The position numbers and the translations under genes were made by a program. Below the pieces are notes generated by a model. That model was not told the origin of the DNA and ran no database searches. It saw only the letters and a program-made list of their open reading frames with translations. From Phoronis ovalis (taxonomy: Eukaryota > Phoronida > Phoronidae), in NCBI GenBank assembly GCA_028565635.1, contig JAOXYB010037873.1, forward strand, positions 1-13,477: a stretch of 13,477 bases of DNA. Reading direction: 5' to 3'. Below are positions 1-8,111 of the stretch, one piece after another. How positions within the stretch are numbered: position 1 is the stretch's first letter; every line of letters starts with the position of its first letter.

Positions 1-11
1 TGTTCATATAG

Positions 12-206
12 CTGCCCAGGGACAAAAACAAAAAGAAAGAGAAAAAAGACATATTAATACGCGTCAAAGATCTATTTACAGCATGTGGATTACAGACCCT
101 GGCTGCAATTGGCTATCTAATGCCAGATGGTACGTTGCCAGGAATGCCAGCTGTAGTAGTAAATGTTGCAGAGAATGATAAATTTTGTTATTTACTTTTT
201 AAATAG
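12..206 (+). CDS. Probable terminal coding exon of an unrecognised upstream gene (partial)
   Basis: One frame is open from an AG at 10-11 (or 18-19), a possible 3' splice site, to a TAG at 204-206, giving about 64 codons. The product starts with a Lys/Glu-rich stretch (KNKKKEKKD) and continues into a mixed, protein-like stretch containing LFTACGLQTLAAIGYLMPDG and PGMPAVVVNVAEN before the stop. I do not recognise the family. Base composition is less AT-biased than the DNA that follows, where all frames soon fill with stops. A second frame is open from base 2 to about 180 but reads as Arg/Cys/Trp-rich, less natural protein. An AATAAA at 334-339 could be the poly(A) signal. The splice acceptor cannot be judged because its pyrimidine tract lies outside the window. 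An old pseudogene or repeat fragment is possible. Confidence 0.4.
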   Translation: MPRDKNKKKEKKDILIRVKDLFTACGLQTLAAIGYLMPDGTLPGMPAVVVNVAENDKFCYLLFK

Positions 207-333
207 TTTACTTTTAAGGTGGAGAGTATTGTTTGGCAAAACTTATTCATCCTTCATACTTTAAGTTAAATTTTGGATAATTAAATGAAAAGATATAGAC
301 AGCTAAAAGTATAAATATTTTGAAAGTATATAA

Positions 334-339
334 AATAAA
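334..339 (+). terminator. Candidate poly(A) signal for the upstream gene
   Basis: An AATAAA hexamer lies about 130 bases after the TAG at 204-206. The hexamer is common by chance in DNA this AT-rich, so it is only a candidate 3' end for the partial gene at the left edge. Confidence 0.2.
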
Positions 340-379
340 CTTGACTTTTAAAAAGAAATATGTAATTCATTCCCTTATA

Positions 380-828
380 AATAGGTCATGTGACCTGTGC
401 TGAAACAACTTTGGGTTAAATTCTAAATATTTAAAATGTACTAAATTCAAAAAATGTAAAAAGTAAAAAATTCTTGCATCAAAGTTGAAATTTTGCATCA
501 ATAATCTTTATCACAACAAAGTGGTATCTCAGATTTTTGAAATTTTGCTTTCTAAATTGTTGAAATGATATGAAATATGAAAGTGTATGCATCAGGAAAA
601 CACAATCAAAATTCAGTCAACAAAATTGAGAAAATTCATATTTTTTTAATAGAGAAAAATTTCAAAAGTCTAAAGCACTGTTTTGTAGTTATAAATGTAA
701 AGAATATTTGTACAAAGTTCATACTATGTAGGTTCTTAGGCTTAATTTATTTCTAGTTCTACATTTCACATTTTTTTAAATTAATGTTTTAACCCAAAGT
801 GGCAACTGAACAGGTCATATAACCTATT
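380..828. repeat. Foldback / MITE-like element with inverted arms
   Basis: The sequence at 380-421 (AATAGGTCATGTGACCTGT...ACTTTGGGTTAAA) recurs in inverted orientation at about 787-828, with roughly 33 of 42 positions matching by eye. The arms enclose about 365 bases of very AT-rich DNA without an open frame. The arrangement fits a non-autonomous DNA element or foldback repeat. Weak similarity continues outward from both arms, so the true ends may lie nearer 361 and 847. No clear target-site duplication was found and no family is assigned. Confidence 0.5.
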
Positions 829-1266
829 CAGACAAAATAAATTGCACAGTTAGAAAGTTTGAGTTGAATACCTTCAGAATGCTTACTTTTTTATTTATCT
901 CAATTTTCTTTTAATTAACTAAAATAAAACTTGAAGTATAAAGGGTTAATAAGTTGTGCCAACAATACTCACCTATTTTGAACTTAATTGTTTTAAATGC
1001 TCCTGCATTAATGCTTACTATGTCAGAAGCAAATTCAGGAGCTTGCTTGGTACAATAGTACAAGACCCAATTGATCATCCCATCCACTTATACAGTATCA
1101 AAACTCTTTAGAAAAAGACCCTAACCTGTGCGATATTCATATTTATTATGTATCCTATTCCAAGTTAATTAATTCATCATGCTATGATGACCAACAATTT
1201 TTTTATTAATCTGAATCAGACTACATCTGGAAATATAATTTGTACTTATCCAAATTTCCTGAATAA
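829..1266. other. Non-coding, AT-rich stretch
   Basis: All frames are broken by frequent stops. I see no RNA gene, convincing inverted repeat or tandem array here; it is ordinary AT-rich intergenic DNA between the foldback element and the degenerate array. Confidence 0.5.
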
Positions 1267-1455
1267 CTGGGTACCCATGTTAATTATGAAGGATAAAAAA
1301 AGCCCCTTTGGGACCTAGGAGCTCAGAATTCTTAACCTTATTGGGACCTATGAGCTCAAAATTCATAACTTTTTTGACCTTTTGGGACCATTGTATCCTA
1401 AAATTCTACCTTTTTTTACTTTGGGTACCAATTAGATGCAAAATGTGATTCCAAT
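1267..1455. repeat. Degenerate tandem array, period about 33-41 bp
   Basis: A motif close to TTGGGACC followed by an AGCTCA/AATTC-type core and a T-rich tail recurs with starts near 1308, 1341, 1382 and 1421. An older copy (CTGGGTACCC) lies near 1267. The second and third core copies read GAGCTCAGAATTCTTAACC and GAGCTCAAAATTCATAAC. No frame is open across all copies, so it is best read as a decayed minisatellite, possibly the internal repeat of a mobile element that continues to the right. Confidence 0.5.
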
Positions 1456-1830
1456 GAACTATGCTAGAAGAGAGAGGGTGGGGGTTCCCCCCGGGTGCAA
1501 TGCTTGCACTTAAAAATTGGCAATGCTTGCACTTAAAAATTGGCAATGCTTGCTGCTCGCACTTAACAAGAAAAATTAACAACCAAAAAAACAGGTCGCG
1601 GCAAGTTATAAAAACAGTAAGCAAAAAAAATGGTCGCCAAAAAATAAAGCCTCGCGCCAATTTTTAAAAAAATAAAAGAAGTAAAAAAAAATGGCCACCA
1701 AAAGAAAATGCTCCCTGCTTTAATTTACACCCTTTTCCGCGTGTCCCGGGTGCCTGGTCTGAATGCTGAAAAATAAACCCTTTTGCCCATTTTTTGTAAC
1801 GAACATGCGTACCCTGCTATTCCGACTGTC
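1456..1830. other. GC-richer relic block, probable old mobile-element fragment
   Basis: This block stands out from the AT-rich surroundings by runs such as GGGGGTTCCCCCCGGG and by CG dinucleotides (GGTCGCGGCAAG, GCCTCGCGCC, TTCCGCGTGTCCCGGG). It holds a short tandem repeat at 1498-1553 and a pair of loosely similar segments, AAAATGGTCGCCAAAAAATA (ending near 1647) and AAAATGGCCACCAAAAGAAA (near 1688-1707). Two overlapping opposite-strand frames of 68 and 84 codons occur, but they are low-complexity and repeat-driven, so I do not call them genes. An old transposon or SINE-type relic is the likeliest reading. Confidence 0.35.
1498..1553. repeat. 23-bp tandem repeat, about 2.4 copies
   Basis: Two adjacent identical 23-base units, each beginning CAATGCTTGCACTTAAAA, occupy 1498-1520 and 1521-1543. 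A partial third copy (CAATGCTTGC) starts at 1544 and is followed by a diverged TGCTCGCACTTAA. The identity of the two full units suggests recent slippage or unequal exchange. Confidence 0.8.
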
Positions 1831-2259
1831 ACCCTGGGGAAATCCACATCAGATTTTGGTAACTTTCACATTAAAAGCAGATAATTCTGCCAATCTCTCC
1901 CTCACTGACACCCCTTTCAAGCAAAAGGAACCATTTTGACAGTACTAAGGAGGGAAAAAGGAAACTTGATAAGTATATAAGGCTGAATACTATTTCCTGG
2001 AGTACAACCGTGTGTTATGTTAACTACAGTTTACCATATATGGTAGATTTGTGGTAAGATGCATATTTACCAAACCCATTATGAATAAACGCATATAAAT
2101 TTCTAATTTATTGCCCCTATATTGCCATGAAAATAAAAAAGCAGTAAAAGACTTGATAAAGCCTCTGAGATAAATGTTAATAAAAATTACAACAAAAAAA
2201 AACATATTTGGAATGTGTTTATAGTTTTTTTATGTTGTACTCTTTTTGATATTTCTAAC
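1831..2259. other. Non-coding flank upstream of the duplicated region
   Basis: No credible gene is visible. There is a TATATAAGG at about 1975-1983 and a perfect 12-base palindrome ACCATATATGGT near 2033-2044. A 61-codon minus-strand frame at 2020-2205 is Phe/Ile-rich and typical of AT-rich non-coding DNA. Confidence 0.4.
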
Positions 2260-2648
2260 TTATTCTGTTGTGATATTTTGGTCAGACTTTGCAAGGTAAA
2301 GTTTGAAAGTGATGTAATTCTAATAATAGGTGTGCCAATAATAACTCTATTCATCTACATATTATTACACACCTTAAAATTTTATGGTTTACATTTTATT
2401 GTTTTAAAACTTGAAATAATTTAAAACATTTTGTTATATCATAAGAATTATATAAATATGAAAAACCACTTTCAAAAAAAATTAAATTCTGAATTGTAAA
2501 TCTGTATGTAATCTAAATTTATTTGATTTTTAAAAAAAATATTTTTTCTAAAAAATATAAATCTGTAATAAATGTTCTAATGCAGTAGAGGGTTCTTATA
2601 GCTAAGAGTGGGTGCTCATAAACTATGTCATTTTTGATAAGTCAAACC
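2260..2648 (+). promoter_or_regulatory. 5' flank of gene A, start of the duplicated region
   Basis: Similarity to the flank of gene B begins about here. Within 2270-2335 the motif ATTCTAATAATAGGTGTGCC (up to about 2335) matches the 9473-9494 region of gene B at about 21 of 23 positions, and GGTCAGACTTTGC (around 2280) aligns with GGTCGGAAATTTGC near 9422. The rest is AT-rich with no strong promoter motif. It probably contains promoter sequence for the non-coding first exon, but the transcription start cannot be placed. Confidence 0.4.
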
Positions 2649-2726
2649 AATCCCTGATAAGGTGAAGTACATTTTATAATATCAGGAACAGTGCACATGT
2701 TCAAGATAACTCAACACAGTAAGCAG
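2649..2726 (+). other. Putative non-coding exon 1 / promoter-proximal block of gene A
   Basis: The block starts with AATCCCTGATAAGGTGAAG and ends in AGATAACTCAACACAGTAAG followed by CAG|GTATTA, which fits a 5' splice site at 2727-2728. The same block, similar in length and ending in the same donor-like junction, lies upstream of gene B at 10521-10600. Conservation of the junction across two otherwise diverged copies supports an untranslated first exon, joined to the acceptor at 4401-4402. The 5' end of the exon is unknown. Confidence 0.55.
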
Positions 2727-2920
2727 GTATTATTCAGTTTTATATTTTTAAATAGTTTTATAAAAAGAAAATTGAAAGTTTATCTAAATGTATGAGTTTC
2801 AAATATGCTAAGGTTAAAACATTTTGTTATCTATAAGCAGAGGTCAAGTAGATAATTCTGTACAAGCAAGGTATTTGTGCAGGTAATCTGTTTTCTTACT
2901 TACACATGTGTAGGAACACA

Positions 2921-2970
2921 TCTACTTTTTTATTGTTAAGTTTTATCTACTTTTTTATTGTTAAGTTTTA
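2921..2970. repeat. Exact 25-bp tandem duplication
   Basis: Two identical 25-base units beginning TCTACTTTTTTATTG lie at 2921-2945 and 2946-2970 inside the putative first intron of gene A. I did not find the duplication in the gene B intron, so it probably arose after the gene duplication. Confidence 0.9.
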
Positions 2971-3462
2971 TATATAATGCTGATACACAAAAAAAAAATC
3001 TACATGCAGTTGTGACATAACAATCGTATTGTCAGCTTTATAATGCTTACAATTTGTACACATGAAAGAAGGCATATTTTATTTACAAGTGAAACATTAC
3101 AGGGGATATACATTCAGTAATGTCTATAATCTGTGAGAAGTGTCATAAAATTTGTGTTATAAACTTATAGTTAGCATGATTTATTGAGAACAAACAACTT
3201 TAATACATTCGTGGAATTTGGTATTTTTGCGATACAGTTTTATAGACCACCCATTTTTTTCCATTACTGGATAAGACTGTTATTTGTGTAATTTATATAG
3301 AGAAAAATTAAAATATTAATATCAGTACAAAGCTTGGTTGTGATGTATAATAAATAGACCCCTCAAGGACCCTGCAAAGTTTTCACAGATATCAAAAGTA
3401 TGAAAAATATATGTAAGATATTTTTTCCATGTGCAAGCATCCATTAAGGTTTAAAGAAAACT

Positions 3463-3475
3463 GGGGGGGGGGGGG
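3463..3475. repeat. Poly-G run (13 bases)
   Basis: A homopolymer of 13 G interrupts an otherwise AT-rich intron. It could be polymorphic or carry a length error from sequencing. Confidence 0.8.
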
Positions 3476-4402
3476 TCTTGAGTCATACCCCCTATATCTT
3501 TTAAAATTTTTCCTGCAATTTGTCGAATTTGTTTATAGAATTTGAGGGTAGAATCACTTTTCATTATTGTACATAAGGGGTGTGATTTTTGGTGCTCTGA
3601 TATGCGGTACACACAAAAAAAATCAGAAATCTGACTTGGCAGGTATAGTATGCACCTGTAATGACAAAAGCCAACCTAGTGCAAATAAAACTTAACATAA
3701 TAATATCTATGAATATTACAGGGAGATGAAATTTATGATATTTTTAAAAATAGCCACTCATAAATTTTCAAACAGAAATGTAAGAAACAATTAAACAGGC
3801 CAAGTTTAGTATTCTACAAAACTATTACAACTATACCTGATGTAGGAATTAAATGTTAAACTACATGCACTAGCTATAAAAATTGCAGGATACAGTAATT
3901 AAGACACTTAAATGCTTATAAAGGTATATGAAACTAAAAGAAACTCTGATACTTATATTGTTTACATATTGTTATCAAAATTTAATCTGAAATGATAAGG
4001 TTTTATATGATTATTCATATATTAGTCACATGTTGCTTTTCAGTTGGATGTTAAGTATTAAGCAGTTTCATCAGTTCTATTTTCGCGAGCTGTATATTTC
4101 AAGTTAAAAAATTAAATAAATTATACATGTATATTTATTCTGGAAATTATCTTTCAGCATATGTTATGGAATTGTGTATTTTTTAATAAACAGGTATGAA
4201 ATTAAATAGTTCATAATATACTGCCAATTTGTTGTGGTCTGAAAAACAGATAAGTGAATCGTTGTTTTCAAAAATTGAGATTAAAAAAACGTAAATAGGT
4301 GTAGAGTCTATTTTAAAAATATATTATTTTTAGTTGTTTTATATTGATTTAGTTTTGAGAAAGTATATATGTGTTATAAGCAAATTGTTTCTTTTTTTCT
4401 AG

Positions 4403-4462
4403 GTGATATATCCAATTGATTATATAAGTCATCAACAATACTAAAGAAGTTAACTATCAAGT
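4403..4462 (+). other. 5' UTR part of gene A coding exon 1
   Basis: Sixty bases lie between the acceptor (TTTTTTTCTAG, ending 4402) and the ATG at 4463. They share GTCATCAACA, TACTAAAG and ACTATCAAG with the matching UTR of gene B, and contain no upstream ATG. Confidence 0.55.
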
Positions 4463-7341
4463 ATGAAGACAACAAACCAGTATTTGGTGCTATCTACCAC
4501 TGTTATATGGGTACTTTTACCTTTGATATCAATAACAGGTAAGAAATTAATAATTTTACATCCATACTGATATTTTTCAAACTAACAAATTAAATGTGTG
4601 ATTGTTATTTATTTACGAATTTGTTATCATTTAATTAAGTACATATCAAGCTGTTCATATCAACAAAATACAGTAGCTAATCTTTTGTACTTTGCATATA
4701 AATGCTCAAAATGACCTCAATTTTTTATACAAGTGTTCTTCTATGAATGCTTTCAATACAATGCCATCAAATCCTCTAGGTGCTATTTTAAATTTAAATT
4801 TATGTTTTTTGTGTCATTTTAGGCTCGACTACCTCTACCTCGAATACTATGACTACTGTTAACCAAACACAGACCGCACTTACTGAACATTCAACAGTGA
4901 CTACTAATGCTATGGAACAAAATACAACTAAAATTGCTGCAACAACTATGGGACATGAAACTACAACAGTAACTGCCAACACTACTTCACAGAGTGCAAC
5001 AGCAATCCCACCTATCACGACTGAACAGGACCAAACAACAATGGAAGCTACCACTATGGACCAAAATGCAACAACAATAGCTGCTACTACAATGGATCAT
5101 AATGCATCAATGGCAACTGTTAGACAAGAAGAAACAACAATGGCTGCTACCACAATGACACGAATTACAACAGCAGTAGCTGCCACCACCATAGGCAAAG
5201 ACATAACAACTACTTCTACTACCATGAATCAAAATGTAACAATACCTTCTACAACCACTGAACAAGAAGTACCAACAATGGTTCCTACCACCATGAGGCA
5301 AATTGTAACAATAATAGCTGCTACTACCATAGGCCAAAACACATCAATGGCACCGACAACTGTTAGACAAAAAATAACAACAATAAAGGATGATGCCACC
5401 ATGGCACACAATACATCGGCAGTAGTAGCAACCACCATTGTACAAAATGTAACAGCAATGGCTGCTACTACCGGAGGCCAAAATACATCATTGGCACCGA
5501 CAACTGTTGGACAAGAAGCAACAACAATGGGGGCTACTATCATGACACAGAATACGACAACAATGGCTGCTACTACCATTGACCAAAATGCATCAGCAGC
5601 TTCTAGTACTGTTGAACAAGGTGCAACAACAATAGCTGCCACCACTATGGAACAAAATATTACAACAATGGCTGCTACAACAATGGGACAAAGCACAGCA
5701 ACAATAGCTCCCTCATCTGTAGGACAAGAAGGAACAACAATAGGCATTACCATTATGGCACAAAATACAACAATAATGGCCCCTACCACCATGGGACAAA
5801 ATATAACAATTGTTTCTACCACAATGAACCAAAATGCATCAATGGCTTCTACAACAGTTGGACAAGAAACAACAACAACAGCCATAACACAAAATACTTC
5901 AACAGTAGCTGCTACCACAATTGGTCAAAATGCAACAATGACTTCTTCTACTACGGACAAAAATGAAGCAATAGCTTCAACAATAATGGATGCTACCACC
6001 ATGGCTCAAAATATATCAACAGTGGCTGCTACCATTATTGTACAAAACACAACAATAGCTCTCACAACTGTTGGACAAGAAGCAACAACAATGGGTGCTA
6101 CTACTCCATCACAAAATACAACAACATCAGCTGCTACGGGACAAAATGCAACAATGGCTTCCACGACTGTTGGGCAAGAAGCAACAACGGTAGCTGTTAC
6201 CACTATGGAACAAAATGTTACAACAATGCCACCTGCAACTACAACTAGACAAAATGGTACAACAGGGCAAAATATTACAGCATCAACAATAACTGCTACT
6301 ACAATCGAACAAAGCACAACAGCAATATCTAGTACAACAATAGGAGAACAAATAACAACATTAACAATAAACAGTACTTTACAAGATAATATAACATTTG
6401 CAACCACACTTCAAACAAATGTCACTACAATGGGCCAATTAACTACTTCAGGATTAGAGACTACAGTTTCTACTCTTCCCACAGTAATGACTTCAAGCAG
6501 TACTGCTCAGATTACAAGCACAAGTGAATTAGCTACCACAACAAAACCAACTGTTGATACAGAAAAACCAACAAACAAAGTCCCAGATGAGAAAGATGCT
6601 ACATACATTCTGACTTGTGATGGAGACTGTAATATTGCTAAACAATATGAAAGCTCATTTACTGAAAATTTTAAAACAGTTATTGCTGAAAAACTTTCTA
6701 TTACTAACAAAAACTTAATACAGGTGAACAGCATCAAGTGTGGTTCAACAATAATAGAGTTTATTGTACTAAATGGTAGTGCAGACACAGCAATGAGTAA
6801 AAAACTTGAACAGGTTGTCAATTCAAAAGAATTGTTAATAACAATTCAAGATAATAATGGAGAAACAGTTACTTTTACAGGTACCAAAATAGTACTCGTA
6901 GAAGCAAGTAAACCCACACCAGCAACAGGTCCAACAAATAATACAGATATTATTATTATTATTGTTATAAGTGTGGTTTGTGGAACTCTGATTATTTTTG
7001 GATGTTTAATGTGCTGTCGAGAAATGATTAGGAGACGAAATACTAAATCGTTTAATCTTATTGATGATACAGCTCAAGTTAGGATACATCTGGAGGATTT
7101 TAGCCTTACGCGTATTCCTAGACCACAAACAATTTATGATGATAATGGTTACAGCTCACATAGTACTTTTGATGAAAGTAGGAAAACTGGTCATACTCAT
7201 GGAATGGGAGCCAATAATGGATTCAGAGTTCCTGATCAGGAAAGATTATTGATGACAAAACATGAAATCAATGGTGTTGATAACCCAACATATGATACAG
7301 CAGATGCTATTCATATACCATCACCAAATGATAACAGTTAA
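4463..7341 (+). CDS. Gene A: type I transmembrane mucin-like protein with SEA-like domain (two coding exons)
   Basis: CDS is join(4463..4538, 4823..7341), 864 residues, with a phase-1 intron (CAG|GTAAGA...TTTTAG|GC). Exon 1 encodes 25 residues beginning MKTTNQYLVL, followed by a hydrophobic core (VIWVLLPLI), a likely signal peptide ending near Gly26. The ATG has A at -3 and no ATG upstream in its UTR exon. Residues about 48-525 are 12-residue repeats like TTMAATTMGQNT, rich in Thr and Met, with about 28 N-x-T/S sequons. Residues about 617-722 look SEA-like: LTCDGDC, an amphipathic helix, then IKCGSTIIEF (Cys665, Gly666-Ser667). Residues 735-757 form the membrane span (DIIIIIV...LMCC), followed by basic REMIRRR. 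The tail of about 107 residues has DQERLL (830-835) and NPTY (846-849). A heavily glycosylated surface protein is inferred; the ligand or role is unknown. Splice sites are confirmed only by the matching gene B plan. Confidence 0.85.
4539..4822 (+). other. Intron between signal-peptide exon and repeat exon, gene A
   Basis: The 284-base intron has GTAAGAAA at the donor and a T-rich tract ending TGTCATTTTAG at the acceptor. It splits a Gly codon (phase 1: G|GC). Gene B has the same donor sequence, phase and split Gly codon, which supports the boundaries. Confidence 0.8.
4890..6330 (+). repeat. Coding 36-bp (12-residue) tandem repeat array, gene A
   Basis: About 40 imperfect units follow the pattern TT-M/I/V-x-Q-N/E-x-T-T-M-A-A. 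In the better-preserved part (roughly 5490-6200) they tend to come in threes: one TTVGQEATTMGA-type unit followed by two Gln-Asn sequon units. Some units are 9-11 residues, so copies were gained and lost in whole-codon steps. Before and after the array the sequence loses periodicity. The lack of stops on the opposite strand of this array produces long meaningless reverse frames. Confidence 0.9.
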
Positions 7342-7905
7342 ACAACTGTTTTCTACAGCTTATTTGAACACTTATTTGAGTTATATTATTAATTAACTAA
7401 CAGCAGAGAAGGAACTTCTCTTGTGAACAGTATATTAATACCTGTAGATTAAATGTAACAATATTTAAGAATTGAAGTACCTTTCATGATACTGTTTTGT
7501 TTTTCATAACAAGTCATGATTGTAAGAGCAGATGATGTTCATTTATTGCAGCATGAAAAGTGTATATTAAGAGTAGGTAGGGCATCGATCTGTAAATTTA
7601 TATTTTTTATCACATTCCTCTTACATAATACTTATGAATTGGTTATATTATGAGCTAGGTTGTACCTTTAAACAATGTACACAATTAAAGCATATCATAT
7701 CCTGCCTCTTATGGAATGTGAATGCATAAATTTGCTTGACTAACAAAGAATAGCCTATTTTAGGGTTCATGATCTTGTGACGATTCCTTCAGTAGAGCAA
7801 ACGAGCTTTTAAAAGGGGGACGGGACCCATTTCTGTGCAAGCTTTTCATACTTTACATTTTGATTTGAATTATGTGCAGTTTAAATAATATATTTTTTTT
7901 TGAAA

Positions 7906-7935
7906 TTTGAAAATTTTGAAAAACAAATTTTCAAA
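7906..7935. repeat. Perfect inverted repeat, 11-bp arms
   Basis: TTTGAAAATTT (7906-7916) and AAATTTTCAAA (7925-7935) are exact reverse complements separated by 8 bases. The arms are almost all A/T, so chance is a fair explanation. Confidence 0.6.
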
Positions 7936-8089
7936 ATAGTCCCCTTATTGATTACATAATCATGCAATAGATAAGTAAGAAGATTTTTCATGATACTTAA
8001 GTTAATAGCTTTCCAAAAATGTATACTTTTATTAGGTGTATTGTTTCATTAAATTACCCAAAATTTGAATCTAAATGTAAAGTGTTTTA

Positions 8090-8111
8090 ACAAGTTATTA
8101 AAATAACTTGT
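8090..8111. repeat. Perfect inverted repeat, 10-bp arms, 2-base spacer
   Basis: ACAAGTTATT (8090-8099) pairs exactly with AATAACTTGT (8102-8111) around two A residues. If it lies in the gene A 3' UTR it could fold, though the tiny loop would force the inner pairs open. Confidence 0.6.

Larger units (their letters stand above)
2727..4402 (+). other. Putative 5'-UTR intron of gene A
   Basis: The stretch begins GTATTA and ends in a pyrimidine tract plus TTTCTAG at 4401-4402. All frames are closed and it is very AT-rich. It holds an exact 25-bp tandem duplication (2921-2970) and a run of 13 G (3463-3475). Segments near 3930-3985 and 4330-4402 (for example TTGAGAAAG...TGTTTCTTTTTTT) align with the corresponding intron of gene B at about 11135-11190 and 11580-11627, so this is a duplicated intron rather than independent DNA. 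Confidence 0.5.

Noticed and set aside
1406-1667. Overlapping 84-codon (-) and 68-codon (+) frames
   Set aside because: Both lie in the repeat island and include the 23-bp tandem repeat and A/T-rich runs; they look like chance frames in low-complexity DNA.
1975-1983. TATATAAGG as a TATA box
   Set aside because: It is about 0.7 kb from the nearest supported exon, outside the duplicated region, and no transcript start is suggested downstream.
2215-2424. 69-codon + frame, hydrophobic
   Set aside because: Phe/Leu/Ile/Val-rich translation of T-rich DNA at the edge of the duplicated flank, with no matching open frame in the second copy.
5229-5918. Long minus-strand frames across the gene A repeat array (229 and 133 codons, and others)
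   Set aside because: They are Val/Ala/Cys-rich repeats that exist only because the 36-bp units lack stops in the reverse direction. They share the array's period and have no independent start context or domain.
4890-6330. Regularly spaced repeats as a possible CRISPR array
   Set aside because: The units are contiguous, degenerate, coding and lie in an intron-bearing animal gene; there are no unique spacers or cas genes.
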